Shown here: positions 1-9,617 of the stretch, one piece after another | How the letters are laid out: every line of letters starts with the position of its first letter | Numbering within the stretch: position 1 is the stretch's first letter | Assembly: GCA_020796225.1 (NCBI GenBank) | Contig: CM036756.1 | Coordinates: 46,541,363 to 46,605,362 of the forward strand | Length of the DNA stretch: 64,000 bases | Source of the DNA: Arion vulgaris | Lineage: Eukaryota; Mollusca; Gastropoda; Stylommatophora; Arionidae | Reading direction: 5' to 3' | Notes under the pieces: generated by a model | Databases searched by the model: none | What the model was told of the DNA's origin: nothing | The model's input: the letters and a program-made list of their open reading frames with translations, nothing else | Made by a program: the position numbers and the translations under genes

Positions 1-489
1 ATAGTGATGTTACTTCTAGTTACTTTATGAATAGTGATTTTATCTTTAGTGATCTTCAATGTTCTCTTTTATTTCATATTTCTCTCTCTTTAGTTTGCCA
101 GAGATGGAGATTGCACTTTGAATTTGTGACATCTTTGAATGAAATTAATGGACCAGAATCTCTACCTTTAGATACAGACGAGCGACAATGGCAAGGTCCA
201 TCTACATTGAATGTTGAGACCATGGTTTGGGATCTGCCTATTAAAGTTTTCCCAACTAATCCAATTCATGCATCAAGTGTAACACTCATGAAGACATCAG
301 CTTCTATTCATTTAACGAATTGAATCTTTCATATCAGGGACAATCACATTCATAAATTTGATCATGTCTGCTGACCTTGCAATACATACAGAGACTTGAA
401 ATGGATATTATAATGCTGTATATAACCAACAATAAATATTGATATTTTTAGTTTGAAAAATATATTTTGTTGAATATAAATTAGGATTT
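1..489. other. No recognisable feature
   Basis: A 98-codon open frame at 27-323 (+) matches no family I recognise, has no low-complexity bias and no paralogue elsewhere in the window. It is probably a chance frame in AT-rich DNA. Nothing else is supported. Confidence 0.3.
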
Positions 490-635
490 ATGAGTCTGCT
501 GAAGTATGCAGACGTTGTTGATCTTTTAATCAGTCTCTTTGTTCATTCACAGGAAATGACAAGGAGACTATCAGAAACATCCCAAAAGATATCATTAATA
601 GTTAACACCAGTAAAACTAAAATAATAAGAAATAT
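490..635 (+). pseudogene. RTE-like reverse transcriptase palm relic, left half
   Basis: The + strand reads LKYADVVDLLISLF, then MTRRLSET and NTSKTKII. This is the layout of non-LTR reverse transcriptase motif C (normally F/Y-A-D-D) followed by the motif D region ending in N-x-x-KTK. The second catalytic aspartate is valine (YADV), so the fragment cannot be active. The continuation of the same protein (NNKTIEQVNEFVYL) lies about 500 bp downstream at 1141-1310, after an RNase H fragment, so the palm appears split by an insertion. Family assignment is by motif pattern only. Confidence 0.6.
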
Positions 636-639
636 TACT

Positions 640-1140
640 GCTTTATTACTGCTGCCCTCCATTAGCTCTCTGGGAATCCATTTACTGGAGCTGTTGTTGT
701 ATCTGACTCTCATTCAATGCTTCACAAGATCCAAAAGGGCAGGTTTCAGTATGAGTGGATGTTGCCTATAGAAGTTTCTAACCTCCAGAGGCTTATGTGA
801 ATCTACTGTCCTGGGCATGCAGGTGTTTGCGGCAATGAGAGAGCAGACAAGCTTGCATTGATCATTGGGGAGTTGAAGATGGATAAGGCAAATGTTCTTT
901 GGTCTCTTCACGACTGCCTGTTGGATGAAGACACTAAAATAGATGTTCAATCGATCCAGTGATTTAAGCAGTTTGGAGTAACCCGTTGTACAAGTAGAAC
1001 TGGATGCCTGAGGGCAGAATGAAAAGTATGTTTAACCAGCGAGCCACAGGAACCATCAGTATGCATACTCTTCAATATCTGTTGAGGGAGACTGAGCACC
1101 TATGGGTCTGCCTGGAGTGCAATGACAACCAATAACCAAT
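640..1140 (+). mobile_element. 3' fragment of RNase H-bearing non-LTR element (family RH1)
   Basis: From about 685 the + frame reads VVVSDSHSML, then, after a TGA where Trp is expected, IYCPGHAGVCGNERADKLA. These are RNase H motifs: the aspartate strand and the H..N..D active-site end. Next come CLLDEDTKIDVQ and a cysteine-poor tail ending near a (CAATAAC)-type tract at 1122-1136. Frameshifts and stops make it a pseudogene. The same tail occurs at 57781-58075 (-) and 62610-62815 (+), so this is a repeat family. It sits between two halves of an RTE palm. The sequence aaataataa occurs at 620-628 and 1159-1167 and could be the target duplication, though the second copy lies about 20 bp beyond the tail. 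Confidence 0.65.
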
Positions 1141-1310
1141 GGAAAAGACAATTACTTGAAATAATAAAACAATAGAACAAGTTAATGAGTTTGTATATCT
1201 TGTAAATAAAGTTTCAACATGGGGAGATTCAGAAAAACATGTAGCAGCACGAATTGAGATTCAACATGCATATGCAGATTGTTTTTATATTGTGTCCCAG
1301 GGAGAGAAGA
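1141..1310 (+). pseudogene. RTE-like reverse transcriptase relic, right half
   Basis: The + frame reads NNKTIEQVNEFVYL, then KVSTWGDSEKHVAARI, matching the conserved block after the RT palm in RTE-like elements (N-G-x-x-IExVxxFxYLGS, then a GD..EI..RI helix). It is probably the continuation of the relic at 490-635. Stops follow at about 1335, and nothing recognisable remains of the C-terminal domain. Confidence 0.55.
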
Positions 1311-1769
1311 GCCATAATCTTGCCAAGGATTAAACTTGTATTGCTAAAGATTGAGAGATTGTTGTCATAGCTGCCTGGCCACCCTCTCCACTAAAACAAT
1401 TTGGGTGTGTTTCTTGCCATCTCTTTAAATGTCTTATCCTTCTAAGAAAATATTGTCCAAACAATATCCTTACATTTTTGTGTTGCTAACATGACAAACC
1501 AGGACCAGTTCAAATTTGCACTACATAGTTTCCCAGTTGACTTATTTCATGTGGGATTTGTACACACAATTTGTAGTTACATCAAACTGTAAAAATAGGA
1601 TAAATGTTGACACTGAATTCAAGTTCAAACGTTTCAATCAATTCTGTTTGAGAATATAGGGATGTAAGGCAAGTAATTTATTTCTTGCACTTAGCAAGTT
1701 TCAATTGCTTTTTCATTGTATTCCTCTTGTGATGTTATATGTTACATAATGCCTGCAAGCAATTCCTCG
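1311..1769. other. No recognisable feature
   Basis: AT-rich sequence with no long open frame, tandem repeat or inverted repeat that I can see. It may be decayed RTE sequence, but nothing supports that directly. Confidence 0.3.
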
Positions 1770-2120
1770 ATACCACTCTATCCTGGCCAACTCTCTCAAT
1801 CTCTTCTATGCAATTGAGTTAAAAGTTTTTTATCTTTTCAATAAAGTTCATTTCACGATATTCCTAAGGCATCCTTTCTTTCTTGAACCACTTCAATGTG
1901 ATTCCTTGATAATTTCTTCTCAGAGTATACCCAACATATCTCTATCTTCTCTTTTTTATAACCATTGTTACTAGTGGTTGACCAGACACTTTTCAGATTT
2001 CATCACCTCTACTGAATTCGTCCAAGTTTATGTTCATTATTTTCTGTTTTTAAATGTATTAAACTTACTTTCTATATCTTTAGTCATTTTCCAACTCTTG
2101 CTGGCATATGTTAGGATTAA
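1770..2120 (-). mobile_element. RTE-like C-terminal relic (family A)
   Basis: Base-level similarity to the minus-strand RTE copy at 34590-34990 is evident: both carry ggccaactctctcaat-like, ctttcttgaacc, cccaacatatctc, ctagtggttgaccagaca and tcattttccaactct blocks in the same order and spacing. In the better copy this encodes the C-terminal CLRK..W...RRW..GH domain. Here the frame is lost to indels. It is 5'-truncated. Confidence 0.65.
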
Positions 2121-2274
2121 TACAACATTCTAAGACTGTACACATTAGGAAAAAATAGAATTATTTACTATATTACTTTTAATCTTAAATTTATATTTGA
2201 CATGTTTAGTTTACTTTCTTTGCCTAAAATTCTTATATTATTTATTTTGTTGGAAATGTTTAGACTGAGAGACC

Positions 2275-2945
2275 AATTCATCATCATGTAGTATGTCCTT
2301 TACAGAACGTAGCTCTCACCACAACTGGTTGAAAACTCTCAGTAACTCTCAACACCGCCCTGTTAAAAAACTCTGTCTCTATCAAGTTCTACCGTCTCAT
2401 CCAACATGTTCAAGGTGTTTTTAATGCTCTATTGGCATCATCTGCGTTGTCTTTCAGAAACCATCCTCCCCTTACTTTTCTTTTCAAATCACTGTGACAT
2501 TAAATGTGACCAAAAATGTTTCAGTTTCCGGACCAGGTTTTTGTAAATGAGTTAATCTCTATCTATGGTGTTTCTAAGAATTTTCCTGTACCACTTTGTT
2601 TCAAATGATTTGGTTTTGTTCTCTAATGTTTGTGCAATGTTCCATGGTTTGCATCCATATGTTGCCACAGGAAAAATGCATGTCCTCAGCAGTTTTACAT
2701 TTGTTTCCTTTATGCCGTAGTTTCTTCATACTAACCACCCTCTGAAATACCATGGCTGGTCTCTTAACTTCTTTTGTGCAATCTACATTTGTTACTAATT
2801 ACGGAGCCAAGGTTTTCAAAATCTGTATCATTGTCAATGTCTTCATTATTGATGATAATTTTTGGTTGACATTTGAGAGACCAGTTATCTGCATATATTT
2901 AAGTTATGCTGTTCCCCTTCATATTCAAACTATGTTGTAATTAAT
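2275..2945 (-). mobile_element. RTE-like RT C-terminal relic (family C)
   Basis: In broken minus-strand frames I read INNEDIDNDTDFENLGSVISN, then PVATYGCKPWNI, then DETVELDRDRVF. These are, in order, the post-palm loop, the FPVxTYGCExWxI signature and the terminal DRxxFR helix of RTE-like proteins. The 3' end reads tgatgatgaa, the same simple tail as the family C copy at 6834-7348. Many stops; non-functional. Confidence 0.6.
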
Positions 2946-3159
2946 TAATTAATGTCTTTATTGCATTTTGTAACACATGATATTATAAACTAATTTATTG
3001 AGGCTTGTAGTTTATGGGTCCCGTAACACTTTGCTAACAGTAAATCCTGACCATTTTTGTCTCCCCTGACCAGTGGTGGTTGCAGATTTCATTAAATACC
3101 AGATCTTTTAAAAATTAATGAAAAATTGAAAACATTACATACGTCTCTGATATATTTAG

Positions 3160-3425
3160 TTATCCACGGTTAATGATTGTTTTATTAAAAAACAATCTGC
3201 TAATATGCATGAATAAGCAGATTACCTACAAACAGTGCGCCTCAAAGAGCAATGCTTCTCCGATACAGTGGATACAAAGAAAAAGGCTGTCTCTGCAAAA
3301 AATGAACCTCAGAAAGAATAGGCAGCGAAAAACACTATTAATGAAGTGCACTCAGAAGCCTGTTCTATAAATGGCTTTTTATCCTGAAGCTGTGAGACAA
3401 AACAGGATTAGAGAAAAGAAAGCTG
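3160..3425 (+). mobile_element. RTE-like 3' end (family B)
   Basis: Nucleotide similarity to 27750-27990 (+) and, inverted, to 5240-5560, 10637-11025 and 61501-62261. Shared blocks are agcagattacc, gcctcaaagagcaatgct, a polybasic stretch (normally GY..K.RP..RW) and the terminal ctgtgaggc..aggatt..gaaagaaag. The full family B C-terminus reads KQQITWFGHVSRLP, and here only the segment after it survives. The short frame at 3173-3370 covers part of it. 5'-truncated and decayed; the A-rich (gaaa)n end is the retrotransposon 3' tail. Confidence 0.65.
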
Positions 3426-3645
3426 AGAATATGCTCTTTGTTGTCTTATCCAATATTGATTTTGACAAGCATTTTTGACATCTGGACGTTCATTTTGTTA
3501 AACACCTTAAATTGCATTTCATTTCCCAAATTGTTTTTATGTTTTTAACGAATGCTTTAAGTTTTGTATGTTTAATTTAATTGTAACCATGAGAAATCAT
3601 TTTTTTCTGCCTAATATTTTCCAGTCAAACACTCACTTGTTATAT
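3426..3645. other. Unassigned AT-rich spacer
   Basis: No open frame, repeat or SINE signature that I can support. Confidence 0.3.
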
Positions 3646-3649
3646 ATAA

Positions 3650-3905
3650 GTGATAAGGTGGTCTCTGTGACTAAGGAATTAAGCCCTTTCCTTGCACTCT
3701 GATTGTAGCTGGTTTGAATCTGGACCACCCCCTTCTGTTCACGAGTGCATTTTTTCCAGAGACCCTAGAATTGTTGCATGAGCTACGGAGTTTGTGCTTT
3801 GTGCAATACTCTCGGCAGGTGGTGTGCCGTTTCTGCGGAGAGGGAACTTAGCCATATGGAGTAAAACCCGGTGCAATGAAGTCAATCCTTCAGTTTTAAA
3901 CCCTT
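3650..3905 (+). mobile_element. tRNA-derived SINE (family SINE-2)
   Basis: The head contains a degenerate A box near 3675 and a B box, ggtttgaatct, near 3712. The body reads gagtgcattttttcc, cggagtttgtgctttg and ctctcggcaggtgg, then gcaatgaagtcaatcctt at the 3' side. The same body follows a perfect tRNA B box (gttcgaacc) at 40925-41150 and occurs inverted at 57590-57775. These internal-promoter boxes are typical of Pol III retroposons. I see no clear TSD. Confidence 0.65.
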
Positions 3906-3984
3906 TATATAAGGGATTAGATTCAATATTTTATGAAATGACCAAAATAATAAAATTTCTTTCAAATGTCAACTTCTGCTATAA

Positions 3985-4290
3985 CTATGTGCATGTTTCT
4001 TGAGACTGGGCATGTGAGAAGAATGGATAATAGTTACATCCATCAACAGGTTCTGTTCTGGGAGCTTTCAGAATGGAAAAGTCTCCAAGACTGTCAGCTG
4101 CTCATATATAAAGATATCTGCAAGGACTTTTCTATTGGGGTCTCGACAAATTGTAAAATCTAATTGATGACTGAGCTATATGAAAAACAGCATTATGCAA
4201 AGATGCAGAGACTTACGAAGGGATGAACTTGAAGGCAAGAGAAATAAACGCAAACTCAGAAGTTGTCACAGTTACACACTTTCCAAATGA
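3985..4290 (+). mobile_element. RTE-like C-terminal relic (family D)
   Basis: The + frame reads ETGHVRRMDNSYI, VLFWELSEWK and YKDICKDFS, matching the RTE-like C-terminus LGHV.RM....IP..LL..EL...KR..GRP..R.KD..K.DL. Related pieces are at 20128-20395 (+) and 39650-39960 (-). The GRP motif is lost here and the frame breaks after about 4160. Decayed. Confidence 0.55.
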
Positions 4291-4299
4291 TCATCCGTA

Positions 4300-4930
4300 A
4301 AGATGTAGAAGTCTATATATATTTATAATTCATGGGGGTTTGCAGATTTGGAAGTAAGCTTATTTGCGTGATATGCATAATTTAGTCTAACTATACCATC
4401 AGCAAGGTGTCCTTATGCTATCACAGCACTATTTGATTCTTATAGTGTTGAATTTTATCAGCAAAGTATTAAGAGATCCTGTGAGATAAATATTTGAGGA
4501 TCTAAGCTAAATGTTTCTCTGAAGTCGGAGCAGGCATGCCTGTGTGATTGGGGGGCACTGATAATAAGGAAAGCAGGTCTTCATGCAAAAATCAGTCAAA
4601 AGGGCCATACCAGACACCCTGACTACGCCCGAGTTCATAACAGGCAAACGCAAGTGGAAGAAGAAAAACGGATCCTGAAAATATTTGTATGGGTTTCATA
4701 ACTACATGTAGCAGTCAGTGATTTGAAGAAATAATATTTGAGGAGTAAAGATGAATTGAGTGTTATTGTTGCTCTTGTATAATATACTACTACATGTACC
4801 AGTGCAGATCAATTGCTAGATGGGTTTTTTGCTTTTCTGTATTATAATTATTATCTCTTACTAACTCATTTATTTATGAATTACGTCTTGAAATGATAAA
4901 CATTTTAATAATTAATCTGAAGAGAAATTT
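4300..4930. other. No recognisable feature
   Basis: About 600 bp without a coding motif, array or terminal repeat. A purine-rich patch near 4650-4680 resembles nothing else in the window. Confidence 0.3.
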
Positions 4931-4948
4931 CTTTTGGGTTTCTCTTCT

Positions 4949-5232
4949 TCTTCTCTTCCACCATTTACTTCCTTATAGAGGTGTTGGGGGTGAATCGTAG
5001 TGATCTTGTGTGTGCTTGTTCTTCTCTTCTACCATTTACTTCCTTATAGAAGTGTTGGGGGTGAAACGTAGTGATCTTGTGTGTGCTTGTTGTTCTCTTC
5101 CACCATTTACTTCCTTATAGAGGTGTTGGGGGTGAAACGTAGTGATCTTGTGTGTGCTTGTTCTTCTCTTCCACCATTTACTTATTTATAGAAGTGTTGG
5201 GGGTGAAACTTAGTGATCTTGTGTGTGCTTGT
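4949..5232. repeat. 71-bp tandem repeat, 4 copies, from an RTE 3' end
   Basis: The anchor ccatttact recurs at 4961, 5032, 5103 and 5174, giving an exact 71-bp period. Each unit holds ttatagaggtgttggggg and agtgatcttgtgtgtgcttg. The last unit runs into the minus-strand RTE reading frame at 5178-5513, whose C-terminal residues (TRSLSFTPNT) are encoded by the repeat. The array is therefore a tandem multiplication of the element's 3' terminus. Two or three substitutions separate the units. Confidence 0.85.
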
Positions 5233-5650
5233 TTTATGGCACTTTGTAAGCTGATATTCATGTTCGTAAGGCTGTTTTTGATGCTGTCGCTCCATCTTTT
5301 GCGTGGTCTTCCTCTTGCCTTGTACTCATTATACTTTGTCTGTGTGGCTCTCTGTGGTAGGCGGTACCAGGGCATTCTGGTCAGGTGTCCAAACCATTTA
5401 ATCTGTTGTTCTTTTATGAATTGCATGACTGGTTTCACATCCAGTCTCCTGATTTCTTCATTTCTAATTTTGTCTCTTATTGTCACACCTGCAGCTCTTC
5501 TAAGACACCTCATCTCTGTCGTTATGATTTCCGCTCATTAGCTGCTGTTATTGGCCATGTTTGACACTGGTAACATAGTGTTGGCCAGAAAATCGTTCTT
5601 ATGAGATTTGCTTTATGGGTTTCTCAATTTGGAATAATAGTCTCATCATA
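5178..5650 (-). mobile_element. RTE-like RT C-terminal fragment (family B)
   Basis: A 111-codon frame at 5513-5178 reads MRCLRRAAGVTIRDKIRNEE, VMQFIKEQQIKWFGHLTRM and YKARGRPRKRW. This is the C-terminal domain of RTE-like ORF2: CLRR..., then the W.GH..RM motif, then the GRPRKRW basic patch. The upstream coding half continues to about 5650 with frameshifts. RT catalytic motifs are absent, so it is a 5'-truncated insertion. Its 3' end is multiplied in the adjacent 71-bp array. The overlapping plus-strand frame 5152-5541 is a shadow. Confidence 0.75.
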
Positions 5651-5954
5651 ATCATCTTCCAATAGCTTGTACTGAGCAGAACTTTGCCACCCTAACAGTT
5701 CTTCGAATTTCTCTCTAATAGGCCTCTGGAGCCGACATCATACTTAAATCATCAGTTACGTCCCAATTCATCTTCTACATCTTTTCTCCTCTTTGTCGGA
5801 ATGCCTCTTTCTATACTGGTCTTTTCCAACATTTCATGTATTTTTATATATTAAAAATAGTAACTGTTATTGCGTTATATAACTACTGTAGATCAGTACT
5901 CCATGCTATTCAGTGCAGAAAATTGCTGGGTTTACTGAAACTACTGTCTGATAT
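5651..5954. other. Unassigned, possibly decayed RTE
   Basis: Sequence between the family B RTE and an RNase H fragment. Faint coding-strand bias continues from the RTE, but I can read no motif. Confidence 0.25.
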
Positions 5955-6278
5955 ATGCAACCACTGCTTGGTCATCATGTAGCTGTTACCATCTTATACT
6001 GTAGAATATCAGGAAATGAGACAGTAGATCAACTAGTTAAGGAAGGTGCTGCTGCATGTGAGCAACTGAATGTACCAGTTGCATGTCATGAGAAGAAACT
6101 CACGATCAAATCAATTAGAAAGCCACCAATACTATTGCTAGATGACTACCAAACTATGAACAGATTCAAATAAGTTATCATTCTGTGCATCAGAACACAA
6201 TTGACACTACAACCATATGTATACCAAATTCAAGATTGGTAATTCCACTATGTGGTCATTCACCTTAGACTGCAGGGC
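5955..6278 (+). pseudogene. RNase H C-terminal fragment (family RH2), left half
   Basis: The 72-codon frame reads TILYCRISGNETVDQLVKEG, then NVPVACHEKKLTIKSI. This matches the end of a non-LTR RNase H domain (W.P.H.GI.GNE.AD.LAKEGA), with the final catalytic Asp kept (VDQL) and the His lost. The frame then breaks, and the sequence cttagactgcagggc is interrupted by a SINE. It resumes at 6527 with gactgcagggcacacacttcaag. It differs from family RH1, whose tail begins CLLDEDTKID. Confidence 0.6.
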
Positions 6279-6526
6279 CGCCCATGTGGTGCTGGGGCTT
6301 GCAAGGGAAGTAAAGAACCACTGCGACCTACAATGCAGGTCATAAGAGGCGACTGATTTGACCCTTGGATGTTACCCTAGTAAATAAAAAGCAGTGCAGA
6401 AATCTGATGTGCTGGCCTACTTGTAGGCACATAACTGGCACAATGTACAATCGCTCTTAGGCTCAGATCACATACACATCACACAGAGTGGTTGACAAGT
6501 GGTCGATATAGAGCAGTTGAAGAAGA
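6279..6526 (+). mobile_element. SINE-3 (GAGGCGAC core), complete, 12-bp TSD
   Basis: This 248-bp element lies between perfect 12-bp direct repeats agactgcagggc at 6267-6278 and 6527-6538. It carries the family core gtcataagaggcgactga, then agtaaataaaaagcagtgca, ctacttgtaggcacataact, gatcacatac and a (gaa)n tail. The same order is seen at 7984-8242, 20880-21216, 26471-26780 (-), 27442-27694 (-) and 41560-41835 (-). TSDs of 10-12 bp and the simple tail indicate LINE-driven retroposition. I see no convincing Pol III box in this head, so 'SINE' rests on size, tail and TSD. Confidence 0.85.
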
Positions 6527-6833
6527 AGACTGCAGGGCACACACTTCAAGACTGCAGGGCACACACTTCAAGACTGCTCTGAATATGACTCACTGACACA
6601 GTGAAACAAAAATGAACAGAAAACTAGACATATCTCTGGATCTACACAGGAAACGATGTTTGCTGAGATAACATTGCAGATATAGACATTATTTCAAGGA
6701 AATTGAAAGAAGAAGAAGAATATGTAATTACTATTAGTGAAAAATATATATAGCTGAGATGTCATGAAATTGGTCCTATCCTGTTAGTCTTAAGCTATTG
6801 AGTTTTAAATAGCGTCAATTTAAATATCACAAT
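6527..6833 (+). pseudogene. RNase H element RH2, right half
   Basis: Continuation of the fragment at 5955-6278 after the SINE. A 22-bp segment (ctgcagggcacacacttcaa core) is duplicated in tandem at 6530-6574. Translation gives RAHTLQDC-like residues of the Zn-knuckle-like tail that follows RNase H in many non-LTR ORF2 proteins. The remainder up to 6833 is unrecognised. Confidence 0.4.
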
Positions 6834-7348
6834 TATCATCAAGGTGCATATCCGTTATAGGACGTTGCTCTCTTTGCAGCACATCTGAAATTCACTCTGT
6901 CTCTTGCCAGTTCACCCACTTTGTCGATGGTCATGTTCATGGTTTCTTTAATATCTTGTAGCCATCTTCTTCTTGGTCTGCCTCTGCGTCCTGGGACCCT
7001 GCCCTCTAGTATTGTTCCTTCCAGGCCATCGTGACGCTTGATGTGACCAAAGTATGTAATTTTTCTGTATAGTATGTTGTTTATCAGCCAATTCTCTTTA
7101 ACATTTAGTTCTTTCAGGACATCAGTGTTCTTTCTTTTTCTGTCCATGGTATTCATAGGATCTTTCTGTAGCATTTAGTTTCAAGGACTGGATTTTCGTT
7201 CTTAATTTTTGTGTAATAGTCCATGATTCACAACCATAAGTAGCCACTGGGAAAATGCATGCTCTCAATATTTTTAATTTTAGTATTTTGCTGGTGCTTT
7301 GTCACATGTTCTTCATTGTGTTTAACTTCTTGATTGCTATTGCCAATC
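6834..7348 (-). mobile_element. RTE-like 3' insertion (family C) with 13-bp TSD
   Basis: Flanked by perfect 13-bp direct repeats taaatatcacaat at 6821-6833 and 7349-7361. The minus strand encodes RLAIAIKKLNTMKN, then MHFPVATYGCESWTI, then in a 111-codon frame ITYFGHIKRHDGLEG, VPGRRGRPRRRWLQDI and ARDRVNFR. These are the consecutive C-terminal blocks of RTE-like ORF2. A few frameshifts separate them. The RT palm is missing, a classic 5'-truncated target-primed insertion. The 3' end carries a ttgatgat tail. Confidence 0.85.
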
Positions 7349-7361
7349 TAAATATCACAAT

Positions 7362-7973
7362 AAGAATGATAAAAATGGCCAAAAAGAACGATCGTGCAAG
7401 AGAGAGAGAAATAGCATAAATTTGATTATTGTGTTTTAACTTGTGGTAACCAATGTTCACTAAATTATCGATCAAATGGTTTCGTTTTCTTTTATTCGAA
7501 TATTTGCTAGCCAAATTTCCATACTTGATATGAATTTTGTGCAGATTTGACTGAATTGTTTTGTTCTTAAATATTGATGAAGGGAACAAAGAATCTTGTA
7601 CATTTTCTGATGACAAAGTCAAATGTTGGTTATTTAAATTGAATGTTTGGGAACCACTTTTCTCCTCAGTGACTTGTCAATAAAAATATATCTTCCAATT
7701 CTATATTTCAAATATGTATGAATTCTGAGAGTTCTTATCCTGAAGAAATTGATGTTGCAAATTCAAAGTCAGGGGATATGTCAAGATTTTCAACATGATG
7801 ATTCATTACCAAAGCTGGATACACGTATAGCCTATAATAGGGGCAAAGAGGTTTGTCAGGAGAAGGTACATGAGCAAGTAAAAGAACAAAGCCTCCAGAC
7901 CAATGTTGTCCAACGTTTTTAGTTATTGGGGCACGTCTCACTCATTGTTGTGGAGGCACCATGTGATGAATGA
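7362..7973. other. Unassigned; small minus-strand frames
   Basis: Frames of 106 codons (7622-7302) and 68 codons (7941-7735) on the minus strand match nothing I know. The first has a hydrophobic C-terminal third (FFLAIFIILIVIF) but runs into the RTE insertion at 7361, so that end is a chimera and not a real protein. Confidence 0.25.
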
Positions 7974-7983
7974 AATACTACTA

Positions 7984-8242
7984 CTACTCACCCATGTGTT
8001 GCCGGGGGCCCTCAAGTGTAGCTAAGAATAGTACCACTGGGACCTACAAGGCATGTCATACGAGGCGACTGAGGTAGGGCCTAGGAAGGCACCCTAGTAA
8101 ATAAAAAGTGTTGCATAAATCGGATGTTCTGACCTACTTGTAGGTGCATAACTGGCACAACATACAATTGCCATTAAGCTCGGATCACATACAAATCATA
8201 AAGAGTGGTTAACAAGTTGTCGATATGGAGCGTTTGAAGAAG
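7984..8242 (+). mobile_element. SINE-3, complete, 10-bp TSD
   Basis: Flanked by aatactacta at 7974-7983 and 8243-8252. The core is gtcatacgaggcgactga, then agtaaataaaaagtgttgca, ctacttgtaggtgcataact, gatcacatac and a tail gtttgaagaag. It is inserted next to the left end of the minisatellite at 8253, whose units share the ctactaata flank. This suggests insertion into an older copy of the I-like element's tail. Confidence 0.8.
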
Positions 8243-8252
8243 AATACTACTA

Positions 8253-9075
8253 ATACATATGTACCTATGTACTCGGAGCACCTATGTACTCGGAGCACCT
8301 ATGTACTCTGAGCACCTATGTACTCGGAGCACCTATGTACTCGGAGCACCTATGTACTCTGAGCACCTATGTACTCGGAGCACCTATGTACTCGGAGCAC
8401 CTATGTACTCGGAGCACCTATGTACATGTCCAGAGTGCTCTAATGATAGTCTTCATATAACTGATAACTACTAATATATATGTACCTATGTACTGAGCAC
8501 CTATGTACTGGGAGCACCTATGTACTGAGCACTATGTACTGGAGCACCTATAGACATGTCCGGAGTGCTCTAATGATAGTCCTCATATAACTGATAACTA
8601 CTAATACATATGTACCTATGTACTCGGAGCACCTATGTACTCGGAGCACCTATGTACTCAGAGCACCTATGTACATGTCCGGAGTGCTTTAATGATAGTC
8701 CTCATATAACTGATAACTACTAATATATATGTACCTATGTACTCGGAGCACCTATGTACTCGGAGCACCTATGTACTCGGAGCACCTATGTATATGTCCG
8801 GAGTGCTCTAATGATAGTCTTCATATAACTGATAACTACTAATATATATGTACCTATGTACTCGGAGCACCTATGTACTCTGAGCACCTATGTACTCGGA
8901 GCACCTATGTACTCGGAGCACCTATGTACATGTCCGGAGTGCTCTAATGATAGTCCTCATATAACTGATAACTACTAATATATATGTACCTGATGAATAC
9001 TGGAGCACCTATGTACTCGGAGCACCTATAGACATGTCCGGAGTGCTCTAATGATAGTCTTCATATAACTGATAC
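8253..9075. repeat. Higher-order minisatellite: 17-bp units inside 105-130-bp units
   Basis: The inner unit is 17 bp (gtactcggagcacctat). It occurs in runs of 2-9, each run followed by tgtccggagtgctctaatga, then catataactgataactac. Six higher-order units are visible (closing blocks near 8430, 8555, 8670, 8795, 8930 and 9035). The closing block matches, inverted, the 3' end of the I-like element at 13619-13700 (tgataac tail, gatagtcctcatataact, cggacatgtcc). The open frame at 8259-8474 is a repeat artefact. Confidence 0.9.
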
Positions 9076-9342
9076 CTACTAATACTAATAATAATAATAG
9101 TATTAATATAGTTGAGATGCCGACACTTTCTCCAGTGAAAAAGCAAAGGGTGAGATTCGGGGACAGTAGTATGGTTATAAAATTAAAAAGGTTGCAAGAG
9201 TGGGAAGATCATGTTCATGGGAGTGCTGCGAAGAAAAAACTGACAAATAATTTGTTTTCTTGAAATCTGATTTACATTAAAGACGACATAGTAAAATAGG
9301 GTGCCACTATTGTATGACACGGGCACCATTGAGCCCATGGAC

Positions 9343-9548
9343 ACCACTGTACTGTAGTCTGTCAAAGCAGATGTGGATAGAAGCGTAGCTTCTCCACCTC
9401 CACATGGTGGCACTGGAACATATTACTGTACTGTAGTCTGACAAAGGGTGTAGGGATAGAAGCGTAGCTACTCCACCTCCACGAGGTGGTCGTTAAAGCA
9501 GGTTGCCGTATTGTAGTCTGACAAAGGGGATAGGGATAGACGGGTAGA
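9343..9548. repeat. About 78-bp imperfect tandem repeat, 2.6 copies
   Basis: gtagtctg recurs at about 9355, 9434 and 9513 with flanking caaag, gggatagaagcgtagct and ctccacctccac(g/a)(a/t)ggtgg. Units differ by several substitutions. No relation to other arrays here. Confidence 0.7.
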
Positions 9549-9617
9549 AATGTTGAAAATGTTCCTTATACTGAACGGCTTCACCGTGTCAGAAAAGAAG
9601 CAAAAAATATCTTAGAT

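Noticed and set aside
5152..5541. 129-codon plus-strand frame
   Set aside because: Antisense shadow of the RTE-like C-terminal frame at 5513-5178, which has clear motifs.
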